NCBI GenBank assembly: GCA_016794465.1
Contig: JAEUKA010000071.1
Coordinates: forward strand, 1-33,188
Origin: Myxococcales bacterium
GTDB lineage: Bacteria > Myxococcota_A > Polyangia > Palsa-1104 > JAEUJZ01
Reading direction: 5' to 3'
Length of the DNA: 33,188 nucleotides
Shown here one piece after another: positions 1 through 7,058 of the stretch (its first letter is position 1; each line of letters opens with the position of its first letter). The translations under genes and the position numbers were made by a program. The notes under the pieces are model-generated. The model saw nothing but the letters and a program-made list of their open reading frames with translations, was not told where the DNA came from and did not search any database.

Positions 1-96
1 AAGCTTGGGCTTGTTCCGGTGCAGCGCGTCTGCGAGCTTTCGGAAAGACGCGAACCCCTTCTGCTCCATCGCTTCGCGCAGTGCTGTCTGGGTCAT
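1..96 (-). CDS. Partial HTH-type regulator, N-terminus only
   Basis: Reading leftwards from an ATG at 96-94, 32 codons stay open to the window edge. The peptide begins MTQTALREAMEQKG and continues with a FRKLADAL segment. Such an amphipathic first helix followed by a lysine/leucine-rich second helix is how Cro/C1 (XRE) DNA-binding domains start, so a transcriptional regulator is the likeliest identity. The C-terminal part lies outside the window. No strong ribosome-binding site is visible. It faces the small genes at 163-446, and the intervening DNA holds twin CAATATTGG motifs that could be its operators. The fold call rests on only 32 residues and is an inference. Confidence 0.45.
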   Translation of the reverse strand, partial: MTQTALREAMEQKGFASFRKLADALHRNKPKL

Positions 97-128
97 GCGG
101 GCAGTCTGCAACATCCGTTGTGCGACTG

Positions 129-158
129 CAATATTGGCTCAACAGAGATCAATATTGG
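129..158. promoter_or_regulatory. Twin CAATATTGG motifs 21 bp apart
   Basis: The 9-mer CAATATTGG occurs at 129-137 and again at 150-158. The repeat distance is 21 bp, two helical turns, so two dimers would bind on the same DNA face. The CAATATTG core of each copy is itself a palindrome. The pair lies between the leftward regulator gene (start 96) and the rightward small genes, which suits control of a divergent promoter. No clear -35/-10 pair was identified. Confidence 0.5.
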
Positions 159-162
159 AGCC

Positions 163-258
163 ATGGTTGCACGGACTTGGCCAGCAAACCAGACTGGGCT
201 CCAAGGAAGACGAGGCCGATTCATCACGGGTTTGTCAGCAAAAAGGAGTGCCCGATGA
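163..258 (+). CDS. Possible 31-aa leader peptide coupled to next gene
   Basis: A short frame starts at ATG 163 and stops with TGA at 256-258. The stop overlaps the ATG of the next gene (255) in an ATGA arrangement, the usual sign of translational coupling. The peptide is basic (MVARTWPANQTG at its start, KRSAR at its end) with no recognisable domain. A GGAG lies only two bases before the ATG, which is too close for a good ribosome-binding site. The overlap is the main support, and it may be chance. Confidence 0.25.
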   Translation: MVARTWPANQTGLQGRRGRFITGLSAKRSAR

Positions 259-446
259 CCAAGCGACTTGTCTCTGCACCACGCGACTACGAACCGTGGC
301 CGGTGGAGTATCTGATCGATGAGGAGGAACGTGAGCGGAAGGAAGACAGCCCGAAACCGCAGAGCACGAAGGAGGAGAAACGAGTGTCCTCTACAATGGA
401 TCACAACTGCGGAGGGAGGACGAGAAGATCGGATGGGTTCGGCTAG
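255..446 (+). CDS. Small charged hypothetical protein, 63 aa
   Basis: ATG 255 is preceded by AAAAGGAG at about 241-248, a strong ribosome-binding site at good spacing, so this start is preferred to longer versions of the frame. The product begins MTKRLVSAPRDYEPWPVEYL and is then very acidic/basic (DEEERERKED, a lysine-rich middle) and probably disordered. The gene ends convergently with the XRE gene, overlapping its 3' end by 4 bases (443-446). It resembles the small accessory proteins of phage-like elements. No family was recognised and no function is proposed. Confidence 0.5.
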   Translation: MTKRLVSAPRDYEPWPVEYLIDEEERERKEDSPKPQSTKEEKRVSSTMDHNCGGRTRRSDGFG

Positions 447-700
447 TTCGACTCGTGTAACCGCGACGGGTCGCGAATCAGTCGCACGCCTGGATTCCCA
501 CCATTGGCGAAAGTGATTCCGACGCTCTCGAACGCATGGCGCACCAAGGCGCGGGTCGCTTCACTGGGAACGTTTCGCTCATTTTCCCAGTTGTTGATGG
601 TGGTCGCGGTGACGTTGGCGCGCTGGGCCAGCTCCTCTTGCGTCCACTTCAAAAGTCCGCGTGCAGCACGAACGTGCTCGGCGGTTATCGTTTTTACCAT
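443..700 (-). CDS. Small XRE-family transcriptional regulator
   Basis: An 85-residue protein consisting almost entirely of one Cro/C1-type helix-turn-helix. Residues about 8-65 contain ARGLLKWTQEELAQRANVT followed by TINNWENERNVPS, the classic helix 2-turn-helix 3 layout in which the second segment reads the operator. The last 25 residues are a short tail. It is transcribed leftwards from ATG 700, and a perfect 7-bp inverted repeat sits 15-36 bases upstream, the likely autoregulatory operator. On its other side the micro-gene cascade and the integrase run rightwards, so it is well placed to act as the element's repressor. The family call is firm; the target is inferred. Confidence 0.88.
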   Translation of the reverse strand: MVKTITAEHVRAARGLLKWTQEELAQRANVTATTINNWENERNVPSEATRALVRHAFESVGITFANGGNPGVRLIRDPSRLHESN

Positions 701-714
701 TTTTTTCTTGCATA

Positions 715-736
715 GTTCCGCTATCTGTGGCGGAAC
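715..736. promoter_or_regulatory. Palindromic operator between XRE gene and micro-genes
   Basis: GTTCCGC at 715-721 and GCGGAAC at 730-736 form a perfect 7-bp inverted repeat with an 8-bp spacer. It lies just upstream of the XRE regulator (ATG 700, leftward) and in front of the rightward genes starting at 875. The arm length and spacing suit an XRE dimer. As RNA from the XRE promoter it could also fold into a hairpin, but a two-sided operator is the simpler reading. Confidence 0.6.
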
Positions 737-874
737 TGGTTTGAGATTTTCATAAATGAGCGATGGCGTGGTCTAGACGCCACCGCTCGTGTTCGTCGGG
801 ACGAGACCCCAACAGAACGAGGCGCAGCGTATCCGCTGGGGGCCTATGGATCAAGTCTGCGCGGAGGCTGAAAG

Positions 875-1015
875 ATGGAGCCTTTTGGCTGGACGTGTGC
901 CCTCGTCGTCGGAATCGAAGCGGTTCGACGGTTGCAAGTGGCTGGAAATGGCGGCGGCGTTCGGAATGCGCCGCGCGGTCGCGGAGCGGTCACAGAGACG
1001 GAGGTGACGCCGTGA
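875..1015 (+). CDS. 46-aa micro-protein, first of a coupled cascade
   Basis: ATG 875 follows a perfect GGAGG (863-867) at 7-base spacing. The TGA stop (1013-1015) overlaps the GTG start of the next gene (1012) by 4 bases. The peptide begins MEPFGWTCALVVGIEAV, a short hydrophobic helix that could touch a membrane, and continues with a Gly/Arg-rich stretch. No family was recognised. The ribosome-binding site and the GTGA overlap make it more credible than the frame ending at 1007, which lacks coupling. It is the first gene after the XRE operator region and probably part of an operon leading to the integrase. Confidence 0.5.
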   Translation: MEPFGWTCALVVGIEAVRRLQVAGNGGGVRNAPRGRGAVTETEVTP

Positions 1016-1323
1016 ACACGCATCCAAGCGACTGCTTCTGTTCGCTGTGCGTGCAGCAAGTTCGAGGACAAGCCGATGCTGCGCAGGCGCAGACGCTCCG
1101 CATCTTCGACGACCTGTCACGCCTCCGTCGTCGACTCCGTTCGCTGCGAGCCGTTGTGGTGGCAGAGACGGAGCGGATGACTCGGATCATTGATTCACAC
1201 ATCGGGCCGCTCGGAGCGATGGGCGGCCCACAGATCGTTCCGTCGCGGACTGAGGAGCGGGGCCACAGCAGGCGGAAGCCACGATGGAAACCTCGTCGCA
1301 GCAGAAAGGAGCGTCGTCGATGA
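1012..1323 (+). CDS. 103-aa Cys-motif/coiled-coil basic protein
   Basis: The GTG start at 1012 has GGAGG at 1000-1004, 7 bases upstream. A longer version of the frame (from 763) is unlikely. Near the N-terminus three cysteines are closely spaced (C8, C10, C13 in a CFCSLC cluster), which could bind a metal. Next comes a leucine/arginine-rich stretch that could form a coiled coil (about residues 25-50), and the last 30 residues are strongly basic, suggesting nucleic-acid binding. Its stop overlaps the next start as ATGA (1320-1323). No family was recognised. A small DNA-binding helper of the integrase, such as an excisionase, is possible but unsupported by any motif. Confidence 0.5.
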   Translation: MNTHPSDCFCSLCVQQVRGQADAAQAQTLRIFDDLSRLRRRLRSLRAVVVAETERMTRIIDSHIGPLGAMGGPQIVPSRTEERGHSRRKPRWKPRRSRKERRR

Positions 1324-1565
1324 GCGGTGAAAAAAATACCTCTCTCGTCACGGCGAAGCCGCAGCCGCCAAGCATCTCGATTGTCGTCAGCTTTCAGCCG
1401 CGACCCGGATGTAGCGGCCACCACATCGTCTCGCGAGCGACGGTGACCCACCAGGGAACTGAGCACGAGCTGCGCAGTCGCCCCGACTGCACGTACGCGC
1501 TCACGCCGCCGCGCTCGCTGTCCATCACCGTCTGGCTGCGCGGCTCTGACGGCGAGACGGACTGA
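1320..1565 (+). CDS. 81-aa hypothetical protein, last of cascade
   Basis: ATG 1320 overlaps the previous stop in an ATGA junction and is preceded by AAAGGAG (1305-1311) at ideal spacing. This favours it over the upstream ATG at 1284. The product is rich in Ser, Pro and beta-branched residues (SISIVVSFQPRPGC, SLSITVWLRG), suggesting a small beta-strand protein; two cysteines (in PGCSG and PDCTY) might pair. No known family was recognised. The gene ends 75 bp before the integrase and is probably co-transcribed with it. Confidence 0.5.
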   Translation: MSGEKNTSLVTAKPQPPSISIVVSFQPRPGCSGHHIVSRATVTHQGTEHELRSRPDCTYALTPPRSLSITVWLRGSDGETD

Positions 1566-1640
1566 TCTTGTGTCTTCCGAGGCTGGCCTCGTCTGCTCAG
1601 CCTCGCTTCACCAATCGACACCGAAGAAAGGACAGAGCAC

Positions 1641-2948
1641 ATGAATCGCTCGATCGATACCCTTGTGAAACAGGCCAAGCGGACCGGAAAGCGCGTCGCC
1701 CAGCAGCTCCAGCGAGAGAAAACGGCGACGCTGGGTAAGCTCTGTGCAGAGCGCGAGCTTGCAGGCGAAGCACCGAGCTTCCGCGTGTGGGGTCCGTACC
1801 GCGAACGGGACTGTCGTTACCGTCTGAAAATCGCCGAGCATGGCGTCGAAAAGAGTCTGATGTTTCAGTCGCTCGATGAAGCGGAAGCGGTCAAAGCGGA
1901 CCTTCTTCAGCGGCACGGCGCTGCGCAGCGTCGCACTGTCGGTGAGGTGTTCGACGAGTGGCTAGCCTGGTGCGTCGATTCGCGAGGCATCAAGCCAGCG
2001 ACGGTGTACTGCTACGTCCAGATTTCGCGGCGGCTGCCGCTGGCGATGCAGCTCGGACGCATGACAGAGAGCGAGGCCAGGAAGCTCTATCAGACGCAAG
2101 TGGACTGGGTTTCGCCTCGGACCAAGAGGCCCGCGTCCGTCGCGACACACCACCTGTTTCTGCGCGTCGTCAAGAATCTGTGGCGCTGGGCCATTGAGCG
2201 CGGCTACTGCAACGCGAATCCGTGGAGCAAGACCACGCCTGTGGGTCGACGGTCGGCGGGGAGACTCCAGCTTCGGATTGACGAGGCGAGGCGGTTCGAA
2301 AAGGTGGCGCTCAAGCTCGCGCGGCGGGGTGACGTTCCGGCGCTCGGTGCGCTGCTGATGATCTACCTCGGTCTGCGTCAGGGTGAAGTGGTTGATCGGG
2401 TCGCACGCGACATCGACGACAATGGGCGAGTGCTGTGGATTCCATCAGGAAAGACCAAGAATGCCCGTCGACGGCTGAAGATTCCCGAACACCTGCGTCC
2501 CCTGGTGCTCTCCGTCATCAAGGACAAGGAACCCGACGAGCTTCTGTTCTATCCGTCGCACCACCTTTATCGCGGGCGGAAGTACTATGTGAATCACATC
2601 AAGCGGCTCTGTCGTCTGGCTGGGGTTCCCGAGGTGGTGCCACACAGTCTACGCGGCCTCCACGCGACGCTGGCGCTCGAAGGAGGAGCAACCGCCGATG
2701 CCGTCGCCAAAGCACTCGGTCACAGCTCCTTTGCCATCACCGAACAGCACTACGCCAGCCCCTCAAGCATCGCGAACAACCGCGCCAGCAGAGTCACCGC
2801 AGCGCTGAACGCGGAGCCTCCAACCGCAACGGATACGCTAGATGGAATACTAAAAACGCTGTCCGATGATGATCTGTCAGAACTCTTGTCACGGCTGACA
2901 GAACGACTCAGCAATTGTCATATTTCCGACGACAATTACCCGACATAG
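1641..2948 (+). CDS. int: Tyrosine recombinase (phage-type integrase)
   Basis: A 435-residue site-specific recombinase that would integrate and excise the element by strand exchange through a 3'-phosphotyrosine. The C-terminal catalytic domain shows the family residues: Arg246 in GLRQGEV, Lys271/273 in PSGKTK, His335 and Arg338 in HSLRGLHATL, His361 in ALGHSS and the nucleophile Tyr371 in EQHYA. The middle part (about 95-195) looks like a core-binding SAM-like domain (VGEVFDEWLAW and a helical stretch ending in WRWAIERGY). The N-terminal 90 residues include an arm-type DNA-binding-like segment. The start has AAAGGA about 10 bases upstream. Length is typical and no residue is missing, so it is probably active. 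The 60-residue C-terminal tail is less conserved. Confidence 0.95.
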   Translation: MNRSIDTLVKQAKRTGKRVAQQLQREKTATLGKLCAERELAGEAPSFRVWGPYRERDCRYRLKIAEHGVEKSLMFQSLDEAEAVKADLLQRHGAAQRRTVGEVFDEWLAWCVDSRGIKPATVYCYVQISRRLPLAMQLGRMTESEARKLYQTQVDWVSPRTKRPASVATHHLFLRVVKNLWRWAIERGYCNANPWSKTTPVGRRSAGRLQLRIDEARRFEKVALKLARRGDVPALGALLMIYLGLRQGEVVDRVARDIDDNGRVLWIPSGKTKNARRRLKIPEHLRPLVLSVIKDKEPDELLFYPSHHLYRGRKYYVNHIKRLCRLAGVPEVVPHSLRGLHATLALEGGATADAVAKALGHSSFAITEQHYASPSSIANNRASRVTAALNAEPPTATDTLDGILKTLSDDDLSELLSRLTERLSNCHISDDNYPT

Positions 2949-3254
2949 CGTTTTCCCACCGACTTCCGAGCCGCATTAGAAATCCCTATTTCTCGACGGA
3001 AATGCATGATGAAACAGTCCACGGCATAGACTGCTCCTGTTCGCGTCGGGCTGGGCTTTCTCAGGGCTTGTCAGTCCGGCGCGGGCGAATGGCTCGATCG
3101 GCAAAGCACCGCCGACGAGCCTGTTTTGTTTCCGGGTAGTCCTACCCGTACCTAGTTGTTACCTAATGTTCCCAATGGTTGCAACAAAATCATAGGTCAC
3201 GTCATGCTTCGGCTGAATTGGTCAGGTGATGAGCGAGCGTGGTACCGAGTGTGA
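2949..3254. other. Intergenic region after the integrase
   Basis: No gene is supported here. It holds a short inverted repeat (AGAAAT at 2978-2983, ATTTCT at 2988-2993) that lacks a following T-run, so it is at best a weak transcript end, and a longer palindrome at 3133-3148 listed separately. An attachment site could lie here, but its partner copy was not found in the window. Confidence 0.6.
3133..3148. promoter_or_regulatory. Palindrome upstream of double-XRE gene
   Basis: CGGGTAG (3133-3139) and CTACCCG (3142-3148) form a perfect inverted repeat with a 2-base centre, about 107 bp before the double-XRE gene. Position and symmetry suit an operator. As RNA the 2-base loop would be too tight, so a protein-binding site is the better reading. 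Confidence 0.45.
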
Positions 3255-3776
3255 GTGGTACGTGGACGCAAGAATCCTCTCTTCATGGGCTTGGCTACTC
3301 GACTGAAAACGGCTCGCAAGACCGCCGCGCTCCATCGACAGGCAGTGACTCAGCGAGCCAAGCTGTCGGATGTATCGGCGGTGCTTGGCATGGAGCAAGG
3401 GCAACGCATCCCGCGTCTGGATACTGTCGAGCGCGTCGCATACGGGCTCGGGCTGTCGCCTGCATTCCTGGCTTATGGCATCGAATCAGACGGTAATCAG
3501 CCGACAGAGGGCTTGCGCTGCGAAGGCGTGGCGCTGCGACTTCGGCAGACTCGCATTCATCTCGGGCTGTCAGTGCTGGCGCTCGCCACGGCTGCGGGGT
3601 TGAGCCATACCGCAGTCGGCAACGTCGAGCGGGGAACCATGCCCACCGTCGCGACTGCCGAGTCGCTCGCGACAGCCCTCGGCGTGTCACCCGGTTGGCT
3701 GGCCTACGGACTTGGGCCGCCGAAGTTGCCAGGGCGGAGACGCGTGGCGGTATCACCAGCGGCACGCCCTGGCTAG
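3255..3776 (+). CDS. Regulator with two tandem XRE domains
   Basis: A 173-residue protein with two copies of an XRE-like helix-turn-helix. The first spans about residues 11-75 and ends in LSPAFLAYGI. The second spans about 92-155 and ends in VSPGWLAYGL, so the two units share the same closing motif and look like an internal duplication. The second copy keeps the better helix-turn-helix (ATAAGLSHTAVGNVERG, then VATAESLATALG); the first is more degenerate (VSAVLGMEQGQRIPRLDTVERVA). A single chain could therefore bind as a pseudo-dimer. The start is uncertain: GTG 3255 has no clear ribosome-binding site, and ATG 3285 is an alternative that keeps both domains. It is probably a regulator of the island. 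Confidence 0.75.
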   Translation: MVRGRKNPLFMGLATRLKTARKTAALHRQAVTQRAKLSDVSAVLGMEQGQRIPRLDTVERVAYGLGLSPAFLAYGIESDGNQPTEGLRCEGVALRLRQTRIHLGLSVLALATAAGLSHTAVGNVERGTMPTVATAESLATALGVSPGWLAYGLGPPKLPGRRRVAVSPAARPG

Positions 3777-4430
3777 ACTGTTGGCTATTCGAGAAGTCTT
3801 GGATAACCCGATGCGGTTTGCATCGGTGACATGCCAAGTCATTCAGCTGCCCATGGTCATCTTTGAAAGAATTAGCCCGAAAGGAGGCAAGGCCCAGCAC
3901 TGCCACCGCAACCGGCATTCCAAGAAACGGGCGTCGGAGAGCACAGAGACTGGTGCTCATTGGTTTCCCGGGATGAGCCGCTCATCGAGCTACGGCCCAC
4001 CATGGGGCAAAACGCTCGCCATCAGAGACCTTGGGAATCGTCGCTCCGTCATCGATCGATATCTGTACGAGCCTCACCCAGCGTCATCCGCAGAACTGCT
4101 ACCGAGTTTCACTTGATCGACATCCGGCCTTGATCTACAGGTTCGGTGTACAAATTTGCGTGCAGCGATGAGGCTCGGCTGCACCTCTAGGATGGTTTCT
4201 GGTGTAACAGTCAGGGCTTGTGTGCAGAGTCGGTGATGAAAGAATCCTACGCCGCCAAACAGTCGCCGCTCTTGGGTAAATCTCTCTCCAGTTGCTCCCC
4301 CACAGCGTTACGCGTGCGGCTTGCCTTTGACTCGCAGCCTTCGCCGGTAATTAGGTTATGAGGTGCGTTTGGATGCTCAGCTAGAGCAGTGCACGCCTTC
4401 GTCTGGACATGGCTCCCGCTTTCATCGGTC
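3777..4430. other. Long non-coding stretch with a 15-bp palindrome
   Basis: This 654-bp stretch has no convincing gene; the open frame 3712-4116 shows no domain, no ribosome-binding site and a composition typical of a shadow frame. It contains a perfect 15-bp palindrome, GATGAGC-C-GCTCATC (3972-3986), that could be an operator or a recombination site. No tRNA was recognised. Base composition shifts here from the GC-rich left part to the AT-richer gene that follows, suggesting a junction between pieces of different origin. Confidence 0.5.
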
Positions 4431-5177
4431 TCAATAAATATGCTGATATACCAGGACTGGAATTATCGAACCATCCGCAAGTTTACTATATAAATTATCA
4501 AAAAACTCGTGTAATTTTACTGTCGCCTGCTGGCAAAAATACTCAGTGATGATAAGCTTCGCCCTTGGATGATCCCAATCCGGCTCAGCGCGGATCGAAT
4601 CAGCGGACCTTCCGGAGATATTGCGAATTTGCTGCCTTCTTTCAATCTTCGCTGGCAATTGACCACCTCGATGAACCAAGCAATTCCTGATGCAAGCCAG
4701 ATCGCCAAGGAAGCTCCATTCGGCTATTAGAGAAATATCAAGATTAGAATTTTTTGCGATAAAATACCGGTATTTCTCGATATAGGATCCATCCGGTTTC
4801 TTGGCTGGCTTCGGAGGGTCTAGCCATTCCTCTAAAGAAATACCCTTGTGGCTAGCAAGGATGCTAGCGATAGCACGTAGCTTCGTTTCCATAAGGCCAC
4901 ATAAGAAAATCAAGTACGACCAATACAACACACGCGGCATACTATATTGGAATCTTCCATCGAGACCCTGGCGTGCCTCCCAGTATTCTTCGACGCTCCT
5001 TCCCTCATCGCTAAATGCTCGCGCAAGTTCCTTGATGCCCCTTTCTTGCAGAAGAGGCATTGATGTATGTATCTCTTGAAAGAAATGAGCAGCATCAATG
5101 AATTCATTGACAATAAATGATTTAAAGGCAACGGTTTGTATGCGTTTTATGAAATCATCCCTACTGATCGGAGCCAT
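4431..5177 (-). CDS. HEPN-like protein, AT-rich, possible defence RNase
   Basis: A 248-residue, mostly helical soluble protein whose base composition is visibly poorer in GC than its neighbours, indicating recent transfer. The notable motif is R164-N-C-L-V-H169 within an IRNCLVHRGG segment. This fits the R-x4-6-H signature with a polar residue after the Arg that marks HEPN RNases, common in toxin-antitoxin, abortive-infection and other anti-phage genes. The region before it (VLYWSYLIFLCGLMETKLRAIAS) would form long helices of an all-alpha HEPN bundle. No nucleotidyltransferase (MNT) partner lies next to it. It starts at ATG 5177 behind a GGGGGAG sequence. It could also be a non-catalytic island protein with a chance motif; family assignment needs profile comparison. 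Confidence 0.5.
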   Translation of the reverse strand: MAPISRDDFIKRIQTVAFKSFIVNEFIDAAHFFQEIHTSMPLLQERGIKELARAFSDEGRSVEEYWEARQGLDGRFQYSMPRVLYWSYLIFLCGLMETKLRAIASILASHKGISLEEWLDPPKPAKKPDGSYIEKYRYFIAKNSNLDISLIAEWSFLGDLACIRNCLVHRGGQLPAKIERRQQIRNISGRSADSIRAEPDWDHPRAKLIITEYFCQQATVKLHEFFDNLYSKLADGSIIPVLVYQHIY

Positions 5178-5307
5178 ATCTCCCCCAATGTTACTATTGT
5201 CTAAGTATTGCGTATCGCCACTGCTGTGCCTTATTGTCTCAATAGTCGCTTGAATTACAATCGAATGGCCTTGTGCAACACTAGACCATAGCCGATTGAG
5301 GCGTCAT

Positions 5308-6621
5308 TTAGGCTTCTAAGCGATCACGGGCGAGCTTCTTTTTGTTCACAAGCGTGGACCGAATCACCTGTTCGGACACAACGAATTGTTCGGCGGCATC
5401 GGCCAGCGCATCGTCGTCCAGTCCCCGCTCATCGGTAAATGCGTCCAGGGCACTCCAGGGACAAAGCAGCTCTTGGGCAAATGATCGCTCGAACTTCTGA
5501 AGCGCTGTGTTCATATCTGACACCGGCAGTACATGCTGCTCCGGCGAAGCCAGCAGGGCAGCCCCGATCATTCGGGCGAGATAGAAACGCTGATTGTCTT
5601 CTCGCGGACTGGTGACTAGTAGCGCGGTGCGTCCACCAGTAACGCCGTTGCGAAAGCCGCCACGCAGCCCGCTCTCACCATTCCATGAAGATCGAGGAAG
5701 CGGGAGCTTGGCCTTGAGCAGGTCCTCCATCGTCGTGCGAGGGATCGGTCCCGGAGCAAGCCCGAGCTGTCTGCGAAGTTCCGCAGCCAGTCGTGCTCCT
5801 CGTTGCCACGGCACCTCAGTCGCAGCAGCGGTGGCAGATAGGCATTCTGCCCATTCGAGCGACACGTGAGTCGTCGAGCTACGCATCGCAGAAATCGCGT
5901 GCGCAGCAGCAGAAATCCCCCCTTTTAAAGCGGGAATGGTCGCCACTATTTCTTCACCGGCAACAGGCCCGGCGCGACTGACCAGTTCATTCACGGCATC
6001 GAACCACTCTCCAGAGGCCGCGCCGGGATCGATTCCCGCCAGCGCTTGCAGCTTACACCGCTGAGCCTGTACGGGGTCTGCGCGCTCCTCCCGCAGCTCG
6101 TTTCGCAACTCCGACAGCTCGTACTCGCCTGGCAGACACGAACCGATCCGAGCTTCGACCTGATCCAGAAACCGATCTACCGCACGCTCGAAATGGGCGG
6201 CCGGAATATCTACGGTGACATCCTGCAAGTACCGGATCGCGGACACATCGGTGGCCGTCTCGGCTTGGAGGCGAAGCTGGATCAGCTCCCCGTCACTCGA
6301 AAAATGCGCCGCAGGCCACACGTAATCACCGCCTATCGCCGCCATTGAGTGCGCACGGAGCCAGTCGAACGAAGGCTGCGATACTGCTCGAGGCTCCGGC
6401 TCCCATCGCAGTCGCCACCAATTTACGAGCAGCCAGTTCGCCAGCGGATACACCGCGACATGGATATGCGGGCGCACCGAGCGAGCGAGCGTGTCCTCCA
6501 CCTCAGTTATGGGAATCCGATTCGGGCCCGCCGTGATTCGTAGTGCGGCAAGCGTAGTTCGCTCCAGCGGATCTGCGATAGCGGAGCCGATCCAGTGATC
6601 AATCTCGAAGGCCAGGTCCAT
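5308..6621 (-). CDS. Large protein with degenerate ImmA/IrrE-like C-terminus
   Basis: A 437-residue protein. The start ATG 6621 lies 2 bases after the stop of the gene upstream and has GGAAAGG about 10 bases before it, so the longer frame (to 6699) is not used. The N-terminal half (about 1-190) is unfamiliar and contains a tryptophan-rich NWLLVNWWRLRWEP segment. The C-terminal part (about 340-437) follows the order of M78 (ImmA/IrrE) peptidases: RFYLARMIGAALL, then FERSFAQELLCP, then a helix ending EQFVVSEQVI. But the zinc motif HExxH, expected in the RFYLAR segment, is replaced by RMIGA, so proteolysis is unlikely and a binding or sensor role more so. It forms a unit with the 144-residue gene at 6624-7058. 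Confidence 0.55.
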   Translation of the reverse strand: MDLAFEIDHWIGSAIADPLERTTLAALRITAGPNRIPITEVEDTLARSVRPHIHVAVYPLANWLLVNWWRLRWEPEPRAVSQPSFDWLRAHSMAAIGGDYVWPAAHFSSDGELIQLRLQAETATDVSAIRYLQDVTVDIPAAHFERAVDRFLDQVEARIGSCLPGEYELSELRNELREERADPVQAQRCKLQALAGIDPGAASGEWFDAVNELVSRAGPVAGEEIVATIPALKGGISAAAHAISAMRSSTTHVSLEWAECLSATAAATEVPWQRGARLAAELRRQLGLAPGPIPRTTMEDLLKAKLPLPRSSWNGESGLRGGFRNGVTGGRTALLVTSPREDNQRFYLARMIGAALLASPEQHVLPVSDMNTALQKFERSFAQELLCPWSALDAFTDERGLDDDALADAAEQFVVSEQVIRSTLVNKKKLARDRLEA

Positions 6622-6623
6622 GA

Positions 6624-7058
6624 TCAACGACCTTTCCAGGCGGCAGACACCTGCTTGAAGAGGGGATCTGTCCGCCGGATTGGATACCCATGGTAACATC
6701 CGGCTCTGCTGCCTCCGTACATCGCCTCAAACACGCGCCCTTGATCGTCCACGACCCAGAGCTGCTTGGGAAAACTATTAGGCTCGGTGCCATCGCTGAC
6801 TAGGCCGCCGTCAATGGCTCGAGCGAGCAATTCGATGGCAGTGGATCGGTACTCGATACCAGCCTCATCGCAGAGAGTCTTGTCGGGACGAGGGGACGCG
6901 GGCGGGATCAGCCCGAAGTCACCAGGGCTCCTTTTGTGGTACGGGCTGCCTTCATAGACGACGTTGTTGTGAAGAAACATCCGCTCGGCGTCCGTTAGCA
7001 ACGCCGAGCGAATTCGTCTATAGGTTGCCCTCTTTACCTCAAGCGCCCGTTTGCCCAT
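6624..7058 (-). CDS. 144-aa partner protein, unknown family
   Basis: The first gene of a two-gene leftward unit; ATG 7058 has GGAGAGG upstream. The protein is basic at the N-terminus (KRALEVKRATYRRIR), then has VVYEGSPYHKRSPGDFGL, a PRPDKTLCDEAG segment and a C-terminal part with FPKQLWVVDDQGRVFEA and GCYHGYP. The conserved-looking His, Asp, Cys and Tyr residues suggest an enzyme or nucleic-acid-related fold, but no family could be named with certainty. The 2-base gap to the large gene, in an island next to a HEPN-like gene and a recombinase, suggests the two products act together, perhaps as toxin and antidote or as a defence pair. That role is inferred only from position. Confidence 0.55.
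   Translation of the reverse strand: MGKRALEVKRATYRRIRSALLTDAERMFLHNNVVYEGSPYHKRSPGDFGLIPPASPRPDKTLCDEAGIEYRSTAIELLARAIDGGLVSDGTEPNSFPKQLWVVDDQGRVFEAMYGGSRAGCYHGYPIRRTDPLFKQVSAAWKGR

Noticed and set aside
1..6. AAGCTT at the very start
   Set aside because: It may be a cloning-site (HindIII) end of the source clone; it says nothing about biology.
789..1007. 72-residue frame upstream of the small cascade
   Set aside because: Its ATGs at 789 and 846 lack strong ribosome-binding signals and it has no coupling with the next gene; the 875-1015 frame has a perfect GGAGG and a GTGA overlap.
3712..4116. 134-residue frame after the double-XRE gene
   Set aside because: No ribosome-binding site, no domain, and its start lies within the real XRE gene in another frame.
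2949..4430. tRNA or attachment site near the integrase
   Set aside because: I looked for a tRNA-like cloverleaf and for repeated 15-30 bp copies at both island sides and saw none; a systematic repeat search might still find one.
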